Shown here: positions 17,663 to 26,374 of the stretch, piece by piece
Layout of the letters: the number at the start of each line of letters is the position of its first letter
How positions within the stretch are numbered: position 1 is the stretch's first letter
NCBI GenBank assembly: GCA_037200045.1
Contig: JBBCHM010000001.1
Span: forward strand, 1,364,001 to 1,428,000
Length of the DNA: 64,000 nucleotides
Direction of reading: 5' to 3'
Origin: Rhizomicrobium sp.
Lineage (GTDB): Bacteria; Pseudomonadota; Alphaproteobacteria; Micropepsales; Micropepsaceae
Notes under the pieces: generated by a model
The model's input: only the letters and a program-made list of their open reading frames with translations
What the model was told of the DNA's origin: nothing
The model's database searches: none
Made by a program: the position numbers and the translations under genes

Positions 17663-19366
17663 TTGCGCATCGCTCTACGGATTTCGGCCCTGGCTCTCGC
17701 GATCGCGCTGGGCGCCTGCGCGGCCGCCGACCACGCCACGACCGCGCAGACCGGACCGGCCGCCGCCGCGGATTCGACGGAGTTCGGGAACTATCTCTCG
17801 GCGCGCTTCGCGGCCAGTCAGCACAACATGAAGGACGCGGCGCTTTACTATCGCGCCAGCCTCGCCGCCGATCCCGATAACAAGGACCTGCTCGCGCTGT
17901 CCTTCTTCTTCTCGACCTCGGCGGGCGACGTGCCGGACGCGGCGAAGCTGGCCGACCGCGTCGTCGCGGTCCAGGCCGATGACCGCGCGGCACGGCTGAC
18001 GCTGGCGGTGGCCGCGCTCAAGCGGCGCGACTATGCCGGCGCGCGCAAGCAGATGTCGCTGTCGGCCAAGGGACCGTTCAGCTCGCTGACCGTGTCGTTG
18101 ATCGATGCCTGGGCGGCGGCCGGCCAGGGCGACAAGGCCGCGGCGGAAGGCGAGCTGGCGGCGCTGCGCGCCCAGGGCGGCGCCGATGCGCTGGCGATGT
18201 ATCACCTCGCCTTGCTGGCCGATTTCGTCGGCGACGACGCGCTGGCCGATACGTCCTATCGCAGCGCGCTGGCTTCCGGCCCGACGCCGCGGATCGTGGA
18301 TGCCTTCGGCCGCTATCTGGAGCGCAACGGAAAGTCCGACGAGGCGGCGGCGCTCTACACGCGGGCGGCGCAGGAAGTCGGCATCAAGGAGATCGCGGCG
18401 GCGGGCCTCGCCCGCATCAAGAACCATAAGAAGCCCGACGGGCTGATCCCGCGCGCCGAAGACGGCGCCGCCGAGGCGCTGTTCGGCATCGCGGCCTCGC
18501 TGACCGACCAGGCGAGCGCGGACGTCTCGATCCTGTATCTGCGGCTGGCGCTCTATCTGCGGCCCGACCTCGACCTCGGCGCGGTGCTGCTCGCCGACCG
18601 GCTGGAGGGCTTGCAGAAATACGACGACTCCATCGCGGCCTATGGCATGGTGCCGAAAAGCTCGCCCTATTGGCGGCTGGCGGCGGTGGAGATCGCGCTC
18701 GACGAGGCGCGGCTTGGCCGCACCGACGACGCGATCGCCAAGCTCAAGGACCTGACGGCGGCCAATCCGGCGGATTCGGAAGCCTGGACGGCGCTGGGCG
18801 ACACCTATCGCAGCGCGAGCAAGTTCCTGGAGGCGGCCGACGCCTACGATCACGCGCTGGCGCTGCGCGGCGACGCGAAGGCGAACGACTGGCCGCTCTA
18901 TTTCGCCCGCGCCGTGGCGGAGCAGGGGACGCAGAACTGGAGCGCCGCCGAGATCGATCTGAAAAAGGCGCTGGCGCTGTCGCCCAACGAGCCGACGCTG
19001 CTCAACTATCTCGGCTACACCTGGGTCGACCAGAACCGCAACATCCCCGAGGCGCTGGCGATGCTGGAGAAGGCGCGCGCCTTGAAGCCGAGCGACGGCT
19101 ATATCGCCGACAGCGTGGGCTGGGCCTATTACAAGCTCGGCCGCTTCGCCGACGCGGCCAAGGCGCTGGAGAGCGCGGTCGAACTGGTGCCGGGCGATCC
19201 GACGATCAACGACCATCTGGGCGACGCCTATTGGCGGGTGGGGCGCAAGCTCGACGCGACGTTCCAGTGGAACCACGCGCTGGCCTTCGGGCCGTCCGAC
19301 GCCGACAAGGCCGTGATCGAGAAGAAGCTCAAGGACGGACTGGACACCGGTGCCAAGCCGAACTGA
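17663..19366 (+). CDS. TPR-repeat lipoprotein
   Basis: A 567-residue protein starting at TTG 17663 with GAGG upstream. The first 19 residues are a lipoprotein signal with lipobox LGAC, so it is probably anchored in a membrane facing the periplasm. The remainder is tandem tetratricopeptide repeats, clearest from about residue 370 (AWTALGDTYRSASKFLEAADAYDHAL, LNYLGYTWVDQNRNIPEALAM, DSVGWAYYKLGRFADAAKAL). TPRs mediate protein contacts; no enzymatic domain is present. Its end overlaps the ispE start by 17 bp, indicating coupling. Confidence 0.85.
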   Translation: MRIALRISALALAIALGACAAADHATTAQTGPAAAADSTEFGNYLSARFAASQHNMKDAALYYRASLAADPDNKDLLALSFFFSTSAGDVPDAAKLADRVVAVQADDRAARLTLAVAALKRRDYAGARKQMSLSAKGPFSSLTVSLIDAWAAAGQGDKAAAEGELAALRAQGGADALAMYHLALLADFVGDDALADTSYRSALASGPTPRIVDAFGRYLERNGKSDEAAALYTRAAQEVGIKEIAAAGLARIKNHKKPDGLIPRAEDGAAEALFGIAASLTDQASADVSILYLRLALYLRPDLDLGAVLLADRLEGLQKYDDSIAAYGMVPKSSPYWRLAAVEIALDEARLGRTDDAIAKLKDLTAANPADSEAWTALGDTYRSASKFLEAADAYDHALALRGDAKANDWPLYFARAVAEQGTQNWSAAEIDLKKALALSPNEPTLLNYLGYTWVDQNRNIPEALAMLEKARALKPSDGYIADSVGWAYYKLGRFADAAKALESAVELVPGDPTINDHLGDAYWRVGRKLDATFQWNHALAFGPSDADKAVIEKKLKDGLDTGAKPN

Positions 19367-20216
19367 GGAATTCGCGCCGGCGAAGATCAACCTGTTCCTG
19401 CATGTCGGAGACAAGCGTGCCGACGGCTATCACGCGCTGGAAAGCCTCGTCGTTTTCGTCGATGCCGGCGACACCCTGACATTCGAAAGCGCGGACGCGC
19501 TTTCGTTGGCGATCGACGGGCCGTTCGGCGAGGGACTGGCGGCGGAGACGGACAATCTCGTGCTGCGCGCGGCGCGGGCGCTTGGCGAACATGCCGGCAT
19601 CGACAAGGGCGCGGCGATCACGCTGACCAAGAACCTGCCGGTGGCCTCGGGCATCGGCGGCGGCTCGGCGGACGCGGCGGCGGCGCTGCGCGGCCTGGCG
19701 CGGTTGTGGGGCCTCGATATCGGATCCGACACGATGATGAAGATCGCCGAGACGCTCGGCTCCGACGTGCCGGTCTGCGTGGCGAGTCGCTCCGCCTGGA
19801 TGGAAGGCCGCGGCGAGATCGTAACGCGCGCCGCGGGCGTGCCGCCGGCGGCGCTGGTGCTGGTCAATCCGGGTATCGCGGTGCCGACCGGCCCGGTGTT
19901 CCAGGCGCTGACGACGCGGCGGGGCGTAGGCCCGGTCGCGCACGAATTGCGCGCCGGGGATTCGGAAGTGCTGGCAAGACTCCTCCGGTCGATGTCCAAC
20001 GATCTGGAGGCGCCGGCGAAGGCGATCGCGCCGGCCGTGCGCGATGTCCTCGGCGAGCTGTCGCGGATGCCCGACATCCTGCTGGCGCGGATGTCCGGCA
20101 GCGGCGCGACCTGTTTCGGCCTGTTCGAGGACGAGACCGGCGCGCAAATGGCAGCGATCGCGCTCGAACATTCGCATCCGGGCTGGTGGGTGAAGGCAAC
20201 GCGGGTGCTGGGGTAG
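19350..20216 (+). CDS. ispE: 4-diphosphocytidyl-2-C-methyl-D-erythritol kinase
   Basis: A 288-residue GHMP kinase. It has FAPAKINLFLHVGDKRADGYHALESL at the N-terminus, the ATP-loop PVASGIGGGSADAAAALRGL at about 94-113, and a C-terminal MSGSGATCFGLF. It phosphorylates CDP-ME in the non-mevalonate isoprenoid pathway. It begins at GTG 19350 inside the TPR gene. Its nearest downstream neighbour, a polyprenyl diphosphate synthase on the opposite strand, uses the products of the same pathway. Confidence 0.95.
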   Translation: MPSRTEEFAPAKINLFLHVGDKRADGYHALESLVVFVDAGDTLTFESADALSLAIDGPFGEGLAAETDNLVLRAARALGEHAGIDKGAAITLTKNLPVASGIGGGSADAAAALRGLARLWGLDIGSDTMMKIAETLGSDVPVCVASRSAWMEGRGEIVTRAAGVPPAALVLVNPGIAVPTGPVFQALTTRRGVGPVAHELRAGDSEVLARLLRSMSNDLEAPAKAIAPAVRDVLGELSRMPDILLARMSGSGATCFGLFEDETGAQMAAIALEHSHPGWWVKATRVLG

Positions 20217-20227
20217 TCAAAAATCGG

Positions 20228-20328
20228 TGTCATTCGCCGCGAGTTCGTAGCGACAGCGTGCGAACGGCGAACCCAGGTGAAACCTGCGCTGATGTCAGCT
20301 GGGTCCGCCGCATTCGCGGCGGATGACA
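20228..20328. repeat. Two-armed palindromic repeat, copy 2
   Basis: A 101-bp element from TGTCAT to ATGACA between the convergent ispE and polyprenyl synthase genes. Here the left arm carries the long module (20243-20265, with one change from copies 1 and 4) and the right arm has the short loop (CCGCCGCATTCGCGGCGG). That is the opposite arrangement to copy 1. The centre holds ACCCAGGTGA and CAGCTGGGT. Confidence 0.8.
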
Positions 20329-20349
20329 GGGTGTTGTGTTGAAACGGCT

Positions 20350-21366
20350 CTAATATGCCCGCTCGACGCAGAAATCCGCGATGTCGGCCAGCGCGGCGCG
20401 GATGTCGCTCGCCGGCAGCGGCGCCAGCGCCTGCTTGGCGCTGTCGGCATAGAGCCGCGCCCGCGTCATGGTTTCCTGGATCGCGCCGGTCTCCTCGACA
20501 TAGGTGATGGCGCGTTCGAGGTCGGATTCGCTCTGCGGTCCGCCCTCGATGGCGCGCTTCCAGAAGGTCTGTGCCTTCGCGTCGGCGCGGGCATAGGCGA
20601 GGATGACCGGCAGCGTGACCTTGGCTTCGCGAAAATCGTCGCCGACCGCCTTGCCCATCAGCGCCTGGCGGCCGGAATAGTCGAGCGCGTCGTCGACGAG
20701 CTGGAAGGCGATGCCCAGGCTCATGCCATAGGCACGCAGCGCGCGGACGAAATCGGCGCCGCGGTCGCACAGCGTCGCGCCCGATTCGGCGGCGGCGGCG
20801 AACAGCTCCGCCGTCTTGGCCCCGACCACTTTCAGATAGTGCTCCTCCGTCGTCGCGAGATTGCTCTCCGATTTGAGCTGCATCACCTCGCCCTCGGCGA
20901 TGATCGCCGAGGCGCCGGCGAGAATCTCCAGCACGCGCAGCGAGCCGGTGCCGACCATCATCTCGAAGGCGCGGGAGAACAGGAAGTCGCCGACCAGCAC
21001 CGTCGCCTTGTTGCCCCAGACGAGATTGGCCGCGACCTTGCCACGCCGCAGCGTGCTGGCGTCGACCACATCGTCGTGCAGGAGCGTGGCGGTGTGGATG
21101 AACTCGACCGCGGCGGCGAGATTGACGTGCTTGTCGCCGCCATAGCCGCCCATCTGCGCGGCGGCGAGCGACAGCATCGGGCGCAACCGCTTGCCGCCCG
21201 AATCGATCAGGTGCTTGGCCAGATCGGGAATGAGCGCCACGGCGCTGCCCATCCTTGTGTGGATCATGCGGTCGGTCGCCGCCATGTCGTCGGCCACCAG
21301 CGCGTGCAGGCGCTCCACCGGTGAGACGCCGTCGCTTCTGGTCTTGCGCAGATCGGGCTTGAGCAT
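20350..21366 (-). CDS. Polyprenyl (octaprenyl-type) diphosphate synthase
   Basis: A 338-residue all-helical trans-prenyltransferase. It has GGKRLRPML, the first Asp-rich motif HDDVVDAS (DDxxD) near residue 88, and the second QLVDDALDY near residue 215. It condenses IPP units onto an allylic starter to make the ubiquinone side chain; exact length cannot be predicted from sequence alone. ATG 21366 (MLKPDLRKTRSDGVSPVERL) is the family-like start. It is divergent from the DUF2007-methyltransferase gene. Confidence 0.9.
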   Translation of the reverse strand: MLKPDLRKTRSDGVSPVERLHALVADDMAATDRMIHTRMGSAVALIPDLAKHLIDSGGKRLRPMLSLAAAQMGGYGGDKHVNLAAAVEFIHTATLLHDDVVDASTLRRGKVAANLVWGNKATVLVGDFLFSRAFEMMVGTGSLRVLEILAGASAIIAEGEVMQLKSESNLATTEEHYLKVVGAKTAELFAAAAESGATLCDRGADFVRALRAYGMSLGIAFQLVDDALDYSGRQALMGKAVGDDFREAKVTLPVILAYARADAKAQTFWKRAIEGGPQSESDLERAITYVEETGAIQETMTRARLYADSAKQALAPLPASDIRAALADIADFCVERAY

Positions 21367-21469
21367 AGGCTCGGTCCTTGCCGGAGGCGCCCGGCATTTG
21401 CGACATTGGTAGGGGAACCCAACCCCGTCAAGCCGACCTATCCCCGCAGCACCCGAGCGAAAAACACCG

Positions 21470-22405
21470 ATGCGGCCCGTCCTCAAGACCAACGATCCCG
21501 TGCTGCTCAGCTTCGCGCAGAGCCTGCTCGCGCAGGGCGATATTGCGAGCGTGGTGTTCGACGAGAACGCGAGCGTGATGGACGGCAGTCTGGGCATTTT
21601 GCCGCGCCGGCTGATGGTGGCCGACGAGGATCTGGAGCGCGGCAAGACCCTCTTGCGCGAGGGCCTGGCGCGGCGCGACGCGCCCAAAGAGGTCAGCGAA
21701 GACCGGTTTCTCGGCGGCAAGCTCGTCGTGCGGCAGTTCCGCGATGGATTTCGCGCCGGACTGGACGCGGTGATGCTGGCGGCGGCGGTTCCGGCGGGCG
21801 AGGGCGACGAAATCTTGGAACTCGGCAGCGGCGCGGGAACGGCGAGCCTGTGCCTGGCGGCACGCGTGCCGGGCGCGCGCCTGACCGGGGCGGAGATCGA
21901 AAGCGAGTTGGTGACGCTGGCGAATCGGAACGCGACGGCGAACGGGATGGGCGAACGCGCGGTGTTCGTGACGGTCGATGCGCTCGATCTGCCGGCGGAC
22001 ATGAAGCGGGACTACGATCACGTCCTGTGCAATCCGCCATTCCATGGCGGCGAGGGCGAGACTTCGCCCGACGCGGCGCGGGTGCTGGCGATGCAGGACA
22101 ATGGGACGTTGCCGGACTGGCTCGCGGCCGGCTTGAAGCGGACGATTTCGGGAGGAACCTTCACCGCGATCCTGCGCGCCGACCGTCTCGGCGAGGCGCT
22201 GGCGGCATTGCCGCGGACGGGTGTGCGTGTCTTTCCGCTCTGGCCGCGGGACGGCGAGCCGGCCAAGCGCGTCATCGTGCAGGCGACGAAAGGCTCGCGG
22301 GCGCCGCTTGCGCTGCTGCACGGGCTGGTGCTGCACGAAGCGGACGGGTCCTACACCGCGGCGGCCGATGCCGTGCTGCGCGGCGAAACGGGGCTCGATC
22401 TTTGA
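21470..22405 (+). CDS. DUF2007 domain fused to a TrmN6-like N6-adenine methyltransferase
   Basis: A 311-residue protein. Residues 1-67 match the small DUF2007 domain (LKTNDPVLLSFAQSLLAQGD..ILPRRLMVADEDLERG). From about residue 77 (SEDRFLGGKLVVRQFRDGFRAGLDAVMLAA) it is a class I methyltransferase, with ILELGSGAGTASLCLA for SAM and NPPF for the target adenine. That layout is typical of enzymes modifying A37 of tRNA-Val. In many alphaproteobacteria the two parts are adjacent separate genes; here they form one frame with no stop between them. The TTGA overlap with the next gene implies coupling. Confidence 0.85.
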   Translation: MRPVLKTNDPVLLSFAQSLLAQGDIASVVFDENASVMDGSLGILPRRLMVADEDLERGKTLLREGLARRDAPKEVSEDRFLGGKLVVRQFRDGFRAGLDAVMLAAAVPAGEGDEILELGSGAGTASLCLAARVPGARLTGAEIESELVTLANRNATANGMGERAVFVTVDALDLPADMKRDYDHVLCNPPFHGGEGETSPDAARVLAMQDNGTLPDWLAAGLKRTISGGTFTAILRADRLGEALAALPRTGVRVFPLWPRDGEPAKRVIVQATKGSRAPLALLHGLVLHEADGSYTAAADAVLRGETGLDL

Positions 22406-22932
22406 GCCGGATCTTCGGAAACGTCCGCCAGAACGGCTATGTCGTGCGCGACATCGAGGCGGCGATGCGCCATTGGACCGAAGTGCTCGGCGTGGGGCCG
22501 TTCTACTATATCGAGCGGGTCGCGATGGACTGGTTCCGCTATCGCGGCGCCCCGTCGGCGCCGCAGGTCAGCATCGCGCTGGCCAATAGCGGGGCATTGC
22601 AGATCGAGTTGATCCAGCAGCGCAACGATGCGCCGAGCATGTACCGCGACTTCCTGGAAGCCGGCCGCGAGGGCCTGCAGCACATGTCGTACTGGACGAC
22701 CGATTATCAGGCGGCGCTCGACCGCTTCACCGGCCTCGGTTACCGGATCGGACAGGAAGGCCAGATCGGCGGGCCCAAGGGCCGGTTCGTCTATTTCGAC
22801 ACCGAGGCGCATCCGGGAACGGTGATCGAGGTCTCCGACATCTCGGGCGGCAAGGGCGTTTTCTTCGAGCGCATCAGAAAGGCGGCCGAGACCTGGGACG
22901 GCTCGCGCCCGGTCCGGCCGGTCAAGGCGTGA
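22402..22932 (+). CDS. VOC (glyoxalase/bleomycin-resistance) family protein
   Basis: Starts at TTG 22402, overlapping the previous stop (TTGA). The product is 176 residues with the paired beta-alpha-beta-beta-beta modules of the vicinal oxygen chelate fold: NGYVVRDIEAAMRHWTEVLGVGPFYY and LQHMSYWTTDYQAALDRFTGLGYRI, ending with a metal-ligand Glu in GTVIEVSD. Members include glyoxalases, epimerases and dioxygenases; substrate unknown. The frame continues upstream without a stop, but the TTG site fits both the domain start and operon spacing. Confidence 0.75.
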   Translation: MSRIFGNVRQNGYVVRDIEAAMRHWTEVLGVGPFYYIERVAMDWFRYRGAPSAPQVSIALANSGALQIELIQQRNDAPSMYRDFLEAGREGLQHMSYWTTDYQAALDRFTGLGYRIGQEGQIGGPKGRFVYFDTEAHPGTVIEVSDISGGKGVFFERIRKAAETWDGSRPVRPVKA

Positions 22933-23660
22933 ACCGCCTACGCCTGGGCGCGTTGGCGGCCATCCTGTCGGCTTCCCATGCCTGGGCCGGGCCGCCCTAT
23001 GTCACGGACGATCCCGAGCCGACCGATGTCGGCCATTACGAGATCTATCTCTTTGCCGGCGGCACGGCGATGCGCGACGGTTCGGGCGGCGAGGGAGGCA
23101 TCGATTTCAATTACGGCGCGGCGCCCGACCTGCAATTGACGGCGGTTCTGCCGCTCGACTGGGACCGACCGACCGGCGGTCCGTCGCGCGTCGATCTGGG
23201 CAACATCGAACTCGCGGCCAAGTACAGGTTTCTCCATCAGGACGATTTCGGCGTCGATGTCGCGTTCTTTCCGGGCGTGATCCTGCCGGCGGGATCGCCA
23301 GCGGTCGGCGAGCGGCACGTCTCGCTGCTGCTGCCGATCTGGATCGAACGGTCCTGGGGCGCATGGTCCACGTTCGGGGGCGGGGGCTGCACGATCAACC
23401 ACGGCGGCGATTCGCGGAATTTCTGCCAGATGGGCTGGGCGCTGACGAACCAGATCACGCCGGCGCTGCAGATCGGCGCCGAACTCTATCACCAGACCGC
23501 GGACACCATCGGCGGCAGGGCCTCGACCGGCATCGGGGTCGGCGCGACCTACGACCTCAACGACAATCTCCATGTGATGGCGTCGGCCGGACCGGGCATC
23601 CAGAACGCGGAAGAGACCGACCGCGCCACATGGTACGCGGCGTTGCTCGTGACGTTTTAG
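22929..23660 (+). CDS. Outer-membrane beta-barrel (transporter-like) protein
   Basis: A 243-residue exported protein. GTG 22929 overlaps the previous stop by 4 bp, and a signal peptide (LGALAAILSASHAWAG) is followed by alternating hydrophobic beta strands. The chain ends with a C-terminal Phe (AALLVTF), the usual outer-membrane barrel sorting signal. PPYVTDDPEPTDVGHYE near the mature N-terminus is typical of the MetA-pathway-phenol-degradation-like transporters and related barrels. Cargo unknown. Last gene of a three-gene unit starting at 21470. Confidence 0.75.
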   Translation: MNRLRLGALAAILSASHAWAGPPYVTDDPEPTDVGHYEIYLFAGGTAMRDGSGGEGGIDFNYGAAPDLQLTAVLPLDWDRPTGGPSRVDLGNIELAAKYRFLHQDDFGVDVAFFPGVILPAGSPAVGERHVSLLLPIWIERSWGAWSTFGGGGCTINHGGDSRNFCQMGWALTNQITPALQIGAELYHQTADTIGGRASTGIGVGATYDLNDNLHVMASAGPGIQNAEETDRATWYAALLVTF

Positions 23661-23686
23661 AGTCCCGAGCACCTGTCAGCCATGCG

Positions 23687-25204
23687 TCATCCCGTTGCCG
23701 CGATCTGGTAGAGGTACTGCACGTAAGCGAGCGTCGCGTCGTCGAAGCCGGCGATCTTCGGATTGCCGCTCTCGATCACATAGAACTCGTTGGGCGCGTG
23801 CGCCCCGGTGCCGTAGCCCATGCCGAAATGGCTGGCGGCGAGGCGCAGCGGCGCGCCGGTGAAATTCACCCCCGGCCACGATCCCGCGCCGCGCGGGCTG
23901 AGCGACGGCGGATAGCCGAGCCGGGTGTAGAGCGCGATCTCGGACTGGATCAGCGAACTCTTCTCGTCGGTCTCGGTCGGATCGTAGCCGCCGCTGACAT
24001 TGAGCTCGATGTCGGTGAAGCCGTTCTTGTCGAGGAAGGCGCGCAGCTTGCCGCGGACCTCGGCCAGCGTCATGTCGGGCACGAGGCGGCAGTCGATCTT
24101 GGCGACCGCGCGGCCGGGCAGGATCGTCTTGCCGCCCGGGCCGGTATAGCCGGCGACCAGGCCCTCGATGTTGATCGTGGGCTGCGACGCCAGCCGCTCC
24201 ATCGCCGCCTCGAACGGCAGATTGTCGATCCAGTGCGAGACGCCGAGCGCGCTCATCTCGGCCGCCTCGTTGCGCGCGCGCACCGAGGCCGCGATCAGGT
24301 CTTTCTGGTGCCGGCTGAGCGGGCGCACATGCTCGAACCAGCCGTCCACCGCCGGCGTGTTGCCATCGGCCGAGACCAGCGTGTTGAGCGCGTGGATCAG
24401 CCGCCAAGTCGGGCTGTCCACCGCCGCCTTGAGGCTGGAATGGATGTCGTGCGTCGGCCCGCGGCCCCAATGCGCGCCGGAGGAGACCAGCTCGGCCTCC
24501 ATGATGCCCTTGGCGCCGAGCTGGATGGCGACACCGCCGGTGGTGTCCTGCGAGGCGGACGGCATGGTGATGCCGACGCATGTCTTCAGCGCCGCCAGGA
24601 TGTCCGGCCGCTGCACGATTTCGGAGAAATGCGGCGAGCCGATCTCCTCCTCGCCCTCGGCGACCAGCACGAGATTGACCGGCAGCTTGCGCCCGCTGGC
24701 CTTGAACGCGGCGAGCGCGGCGAGGAACGTCGCCTCCGGCCCCTTCTGGTTCACCGCGCCGCGGCCGACGATGACCTTGCCGAAATTCGGCTTGTCGACC
24801 AGCCGGCCCTCGAGCGGCGGCGACGACCATTCCGCCGGATCGTACTGCTTCACGTCGTACATGAAGTAGAGGCCGAAGGTCTTGGGCGCGCCGGCGTCCA
24901 GCGTGGCGAACACGCCCGGCACGCCGCTGGTCGGCACGATTTCGACGTGCTGGAAGCCCGCCTCGCGCGCGAGGTTGGCCATGTATTCGGCGCCCTCCTT
25001 GGTGTTGCGGTTTTCCGCCGCGATGGAGGGAAACGCGATCCAGTCCCGCAGCCGCTTGAGCGCGGCGGGATGGCCGTCGGCGATCGCCTTCTTGACGTCG
25101 GCCAGATCGTCGGCGGCGCGGGCGGCGAAGGGCATCGCCAGGGTGGCGGCGGCGGCCGCGCCGGCCAACAGGACGGTGCGCCGGTCGGCGGTGTGCTCGG
25201 ACAT
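23687..25204 (-). CDS. M20-family metallohydrolase-like protein with altered metal site, Tat-exported
   Basis: A 505-residue protein. The N-terminus DRRTVLLAGAAAAATLAMPFAARA is a twin-arginine-type signal, so it probably acts in the periplasm. The body has M20 peptidase architecture with EGEEEIGSP (E186/E187 region) and a late GTGAHAPNE. The usual first-metal HxD motif reads M115-Y-D117 (FMYDVKQYDP). The GRGAxDxKG bridging Asp is N152 (GRGAVNQKG). With two expected ligands missing, metal binding or catalysis must differ from classical M20 enzymes. ATG 25204 gives the signal at the N-terminus. Confidence 0.75.
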   Translation of the reverse strand: MSEHTADRRTVLLAGAAAAATLAMPFAARAADDLADVKKAIADGHPAALKRLRDWIAFPSIAAENRNTKEGAEYMANLAREAGFQHVEIVPTSGVPGVFATLDAGAPKTFGLYFMYDVKQYDPAEWSSPPLEGRLVDKPNFGKVIVGRGAVNQKGPEATFLAALAAFKASGRKLPVNLVLVAEGEEEIGSPHFSEIVQRPDILAALKTCVGITMPSASQDTTGGVAIQLGAKGIMEAELVSSGAHWGRGPTHDIHSSLKAAVDSPTWRLIHALNTLVSADGNTPAVDGWFEHVRPLSRHQKDLIAASVRARNEAAEMSALGVSHWIDNLPFEAAMERLASQPTINIEGLVAGYTGPGGKTILPGRAVAKIDCRLVPDMTLAEVRGKLRAFLDKNGFTDIELNVSGGYDPTETDEKSSLIQSEIALYTRLGYPPSLSPRGAGSWPGVNFTGAPLRLAASHFGMGYGTGAHAPNEFYVIESGNPKIAGFDDATLAYVQYLYQIAATG

Positions 25205-25295
25205 GCGATATCTCCCTCTCTTGGCGCCAGTTTGGTCGGGGGCGGCGGCACAAAGCAAGCTATCGGACCGTCCAATTCTCTCACCAAACAAACGG

Positions 25296-25388
25296 TGTCA
25301 TTCGCCGCGAATGCGGCGAACCCAGGTGACGACCTTGCGTCGGTGGTGCGGGTTTCAGCTGGGTCCGCCGCATTCGCGGCGGATGACA
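25296..25388. repeat. Two-armed palindromic repeat, copy 3
   Basis: A 93-bp element from TGTCAT to ATGACA. Both arms have the short-loop form: left stem TCGCCGC / GCGGCGA around GAAT, right CCGCCGC / GCGGCGG around ATTC. The central half-motifs ACCCAGGTGA and CAGCTGGGT are present. It lies in the 288-bp divergent gap between the M20-like gene and glyQ. The rest of that gap holds nothing recognisable, and no T-box or glycine riboswitch is visible. Confidence 0.8.
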
Positions 25389-25492
25389 ACTTTATTTGAA
25401 TTTGGGACCTCCATTTTCTTCAAGGCTCAATGCCTTGTAGCCCGGCGTCCCGGCCTATAGTTTCCGCCCCCTCGATTTTGGGCTTCGACACC

Positions 25493-26371
25493 ATGGCCAA
25501 GACGTTCCAGGACCTGATCCTGACGCTGCAGAATTTCTGGGCGTCGAAGGGTTGCCTGATCCTCCAGCCTTACGACGACCAGATGGGCGCCGGCACGTTC
25601 CATCCGGCGACGACGCTGCGCGCGCTGGGGCCCCGGCCGTGGCGCGCCGCCTATGTCCAGCCGTCGCGGCGGCCCAAGGACGGCCGCTATGGCGAGAACC
25701 CGAACCGGCTGCAGCACTATTACCAGTTCCAGGTGATCATGAAGCCGGCGCCTTCCGACATCCAGGACCTCTATCTGGAGAGCGTGCGCGCCATCGGGCT
25801 CGATCCGGCGCTGCACGACATCCGCTTCGTCGAGGACGATTGGGAAAGCCCGACGCTGGGCGCCTGGGGGCTGGGGTGGGAGGTGTGGTGCGACGGGATG
25901 GAGATTTCCCAGTTCACCTATTTCCAGCAGGTCGGCGGCATCGATTGCGATCCGGTGTCGGCGGAGATCACCTACGGGCTCGAGCGGCTGGCGATGTATG
26001 TGCAGAATGTCGAGTTCGTCTACGACCTCGCGTTCAACGAGCAGTTCCGCTACGGCGAAGTGTTCCACCAGGCCGAGCAGGAATTCTCCGCCTACAATTT
26101 CGAGATGGCCGATACCGAGATCCTGTTCCGGCACTTCAAGGACGCCGAGAAGCAGTGCCAGGAGCTGATTTCCGGCAACGAGAAGCTGGCGCTGCCGGCT
26201 TACGACCAGTGCATCAAGGCGAGCCACACCTTCAACCTGCTCGACGCGCGCGGCGTGATCAGCGTGACGGAGCGGGCGGCCTATATCGGCCGGGTGCGGG
26301 CGCTGGCCAAGGCCTGCTGCGAGGCCTGGCTGGCGACGCCGATGGGCGACTACAAGCCGAGGTTCGGGTGA
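25493..26371 (+). CDS. glyQ: Glycyl-tRNA synthetase alpha subunit
   Basis: A 292-residue class II synthetase alpha chain, recognised by [52 protein letters not shown], and [21 protein letters not shown]. It forms the alpha2beta2 glycyl-tRNA synthetase and holds the aminoacylation site. ATG 25493 (MAKTFQDL) is the family start. glyS begins 3 bp after the stop. Confidence 0.95.
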   Translation: MAKTFQDLILTLQNFWASKGCLILQPYDDQMGAGTFHPATTLRALGPRPWRAAYVQPSRRPKDGRYGENPNRLQHYYQFQVIMKPAPSDIQDLYLESVRAIGLDPALHDIRFVEDDWESPTLGAWGLGWEVWCDGMEISQFTYFQQVGGIDCDPVSAEITYGLERLAMYVQNVEFVYDLAFNEQFRYGEVFHQAEQEFSAYNFEMADTEILFRHFKDAEKQCQELISGNEKLALPAYDQCIKASHTFNLLDARGVISVTERAAYIGRVRALAKACCEAWLATPMGDYKPRFG

Positions 26372-26374
26372 GCG

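Noticed and set aside
25389..25492. Possible glycine or T-box leader before glyQ
   Set aside because: No aptamer or specifier-like structure is visible; the only structured piece upstream is the dispersed repeat.
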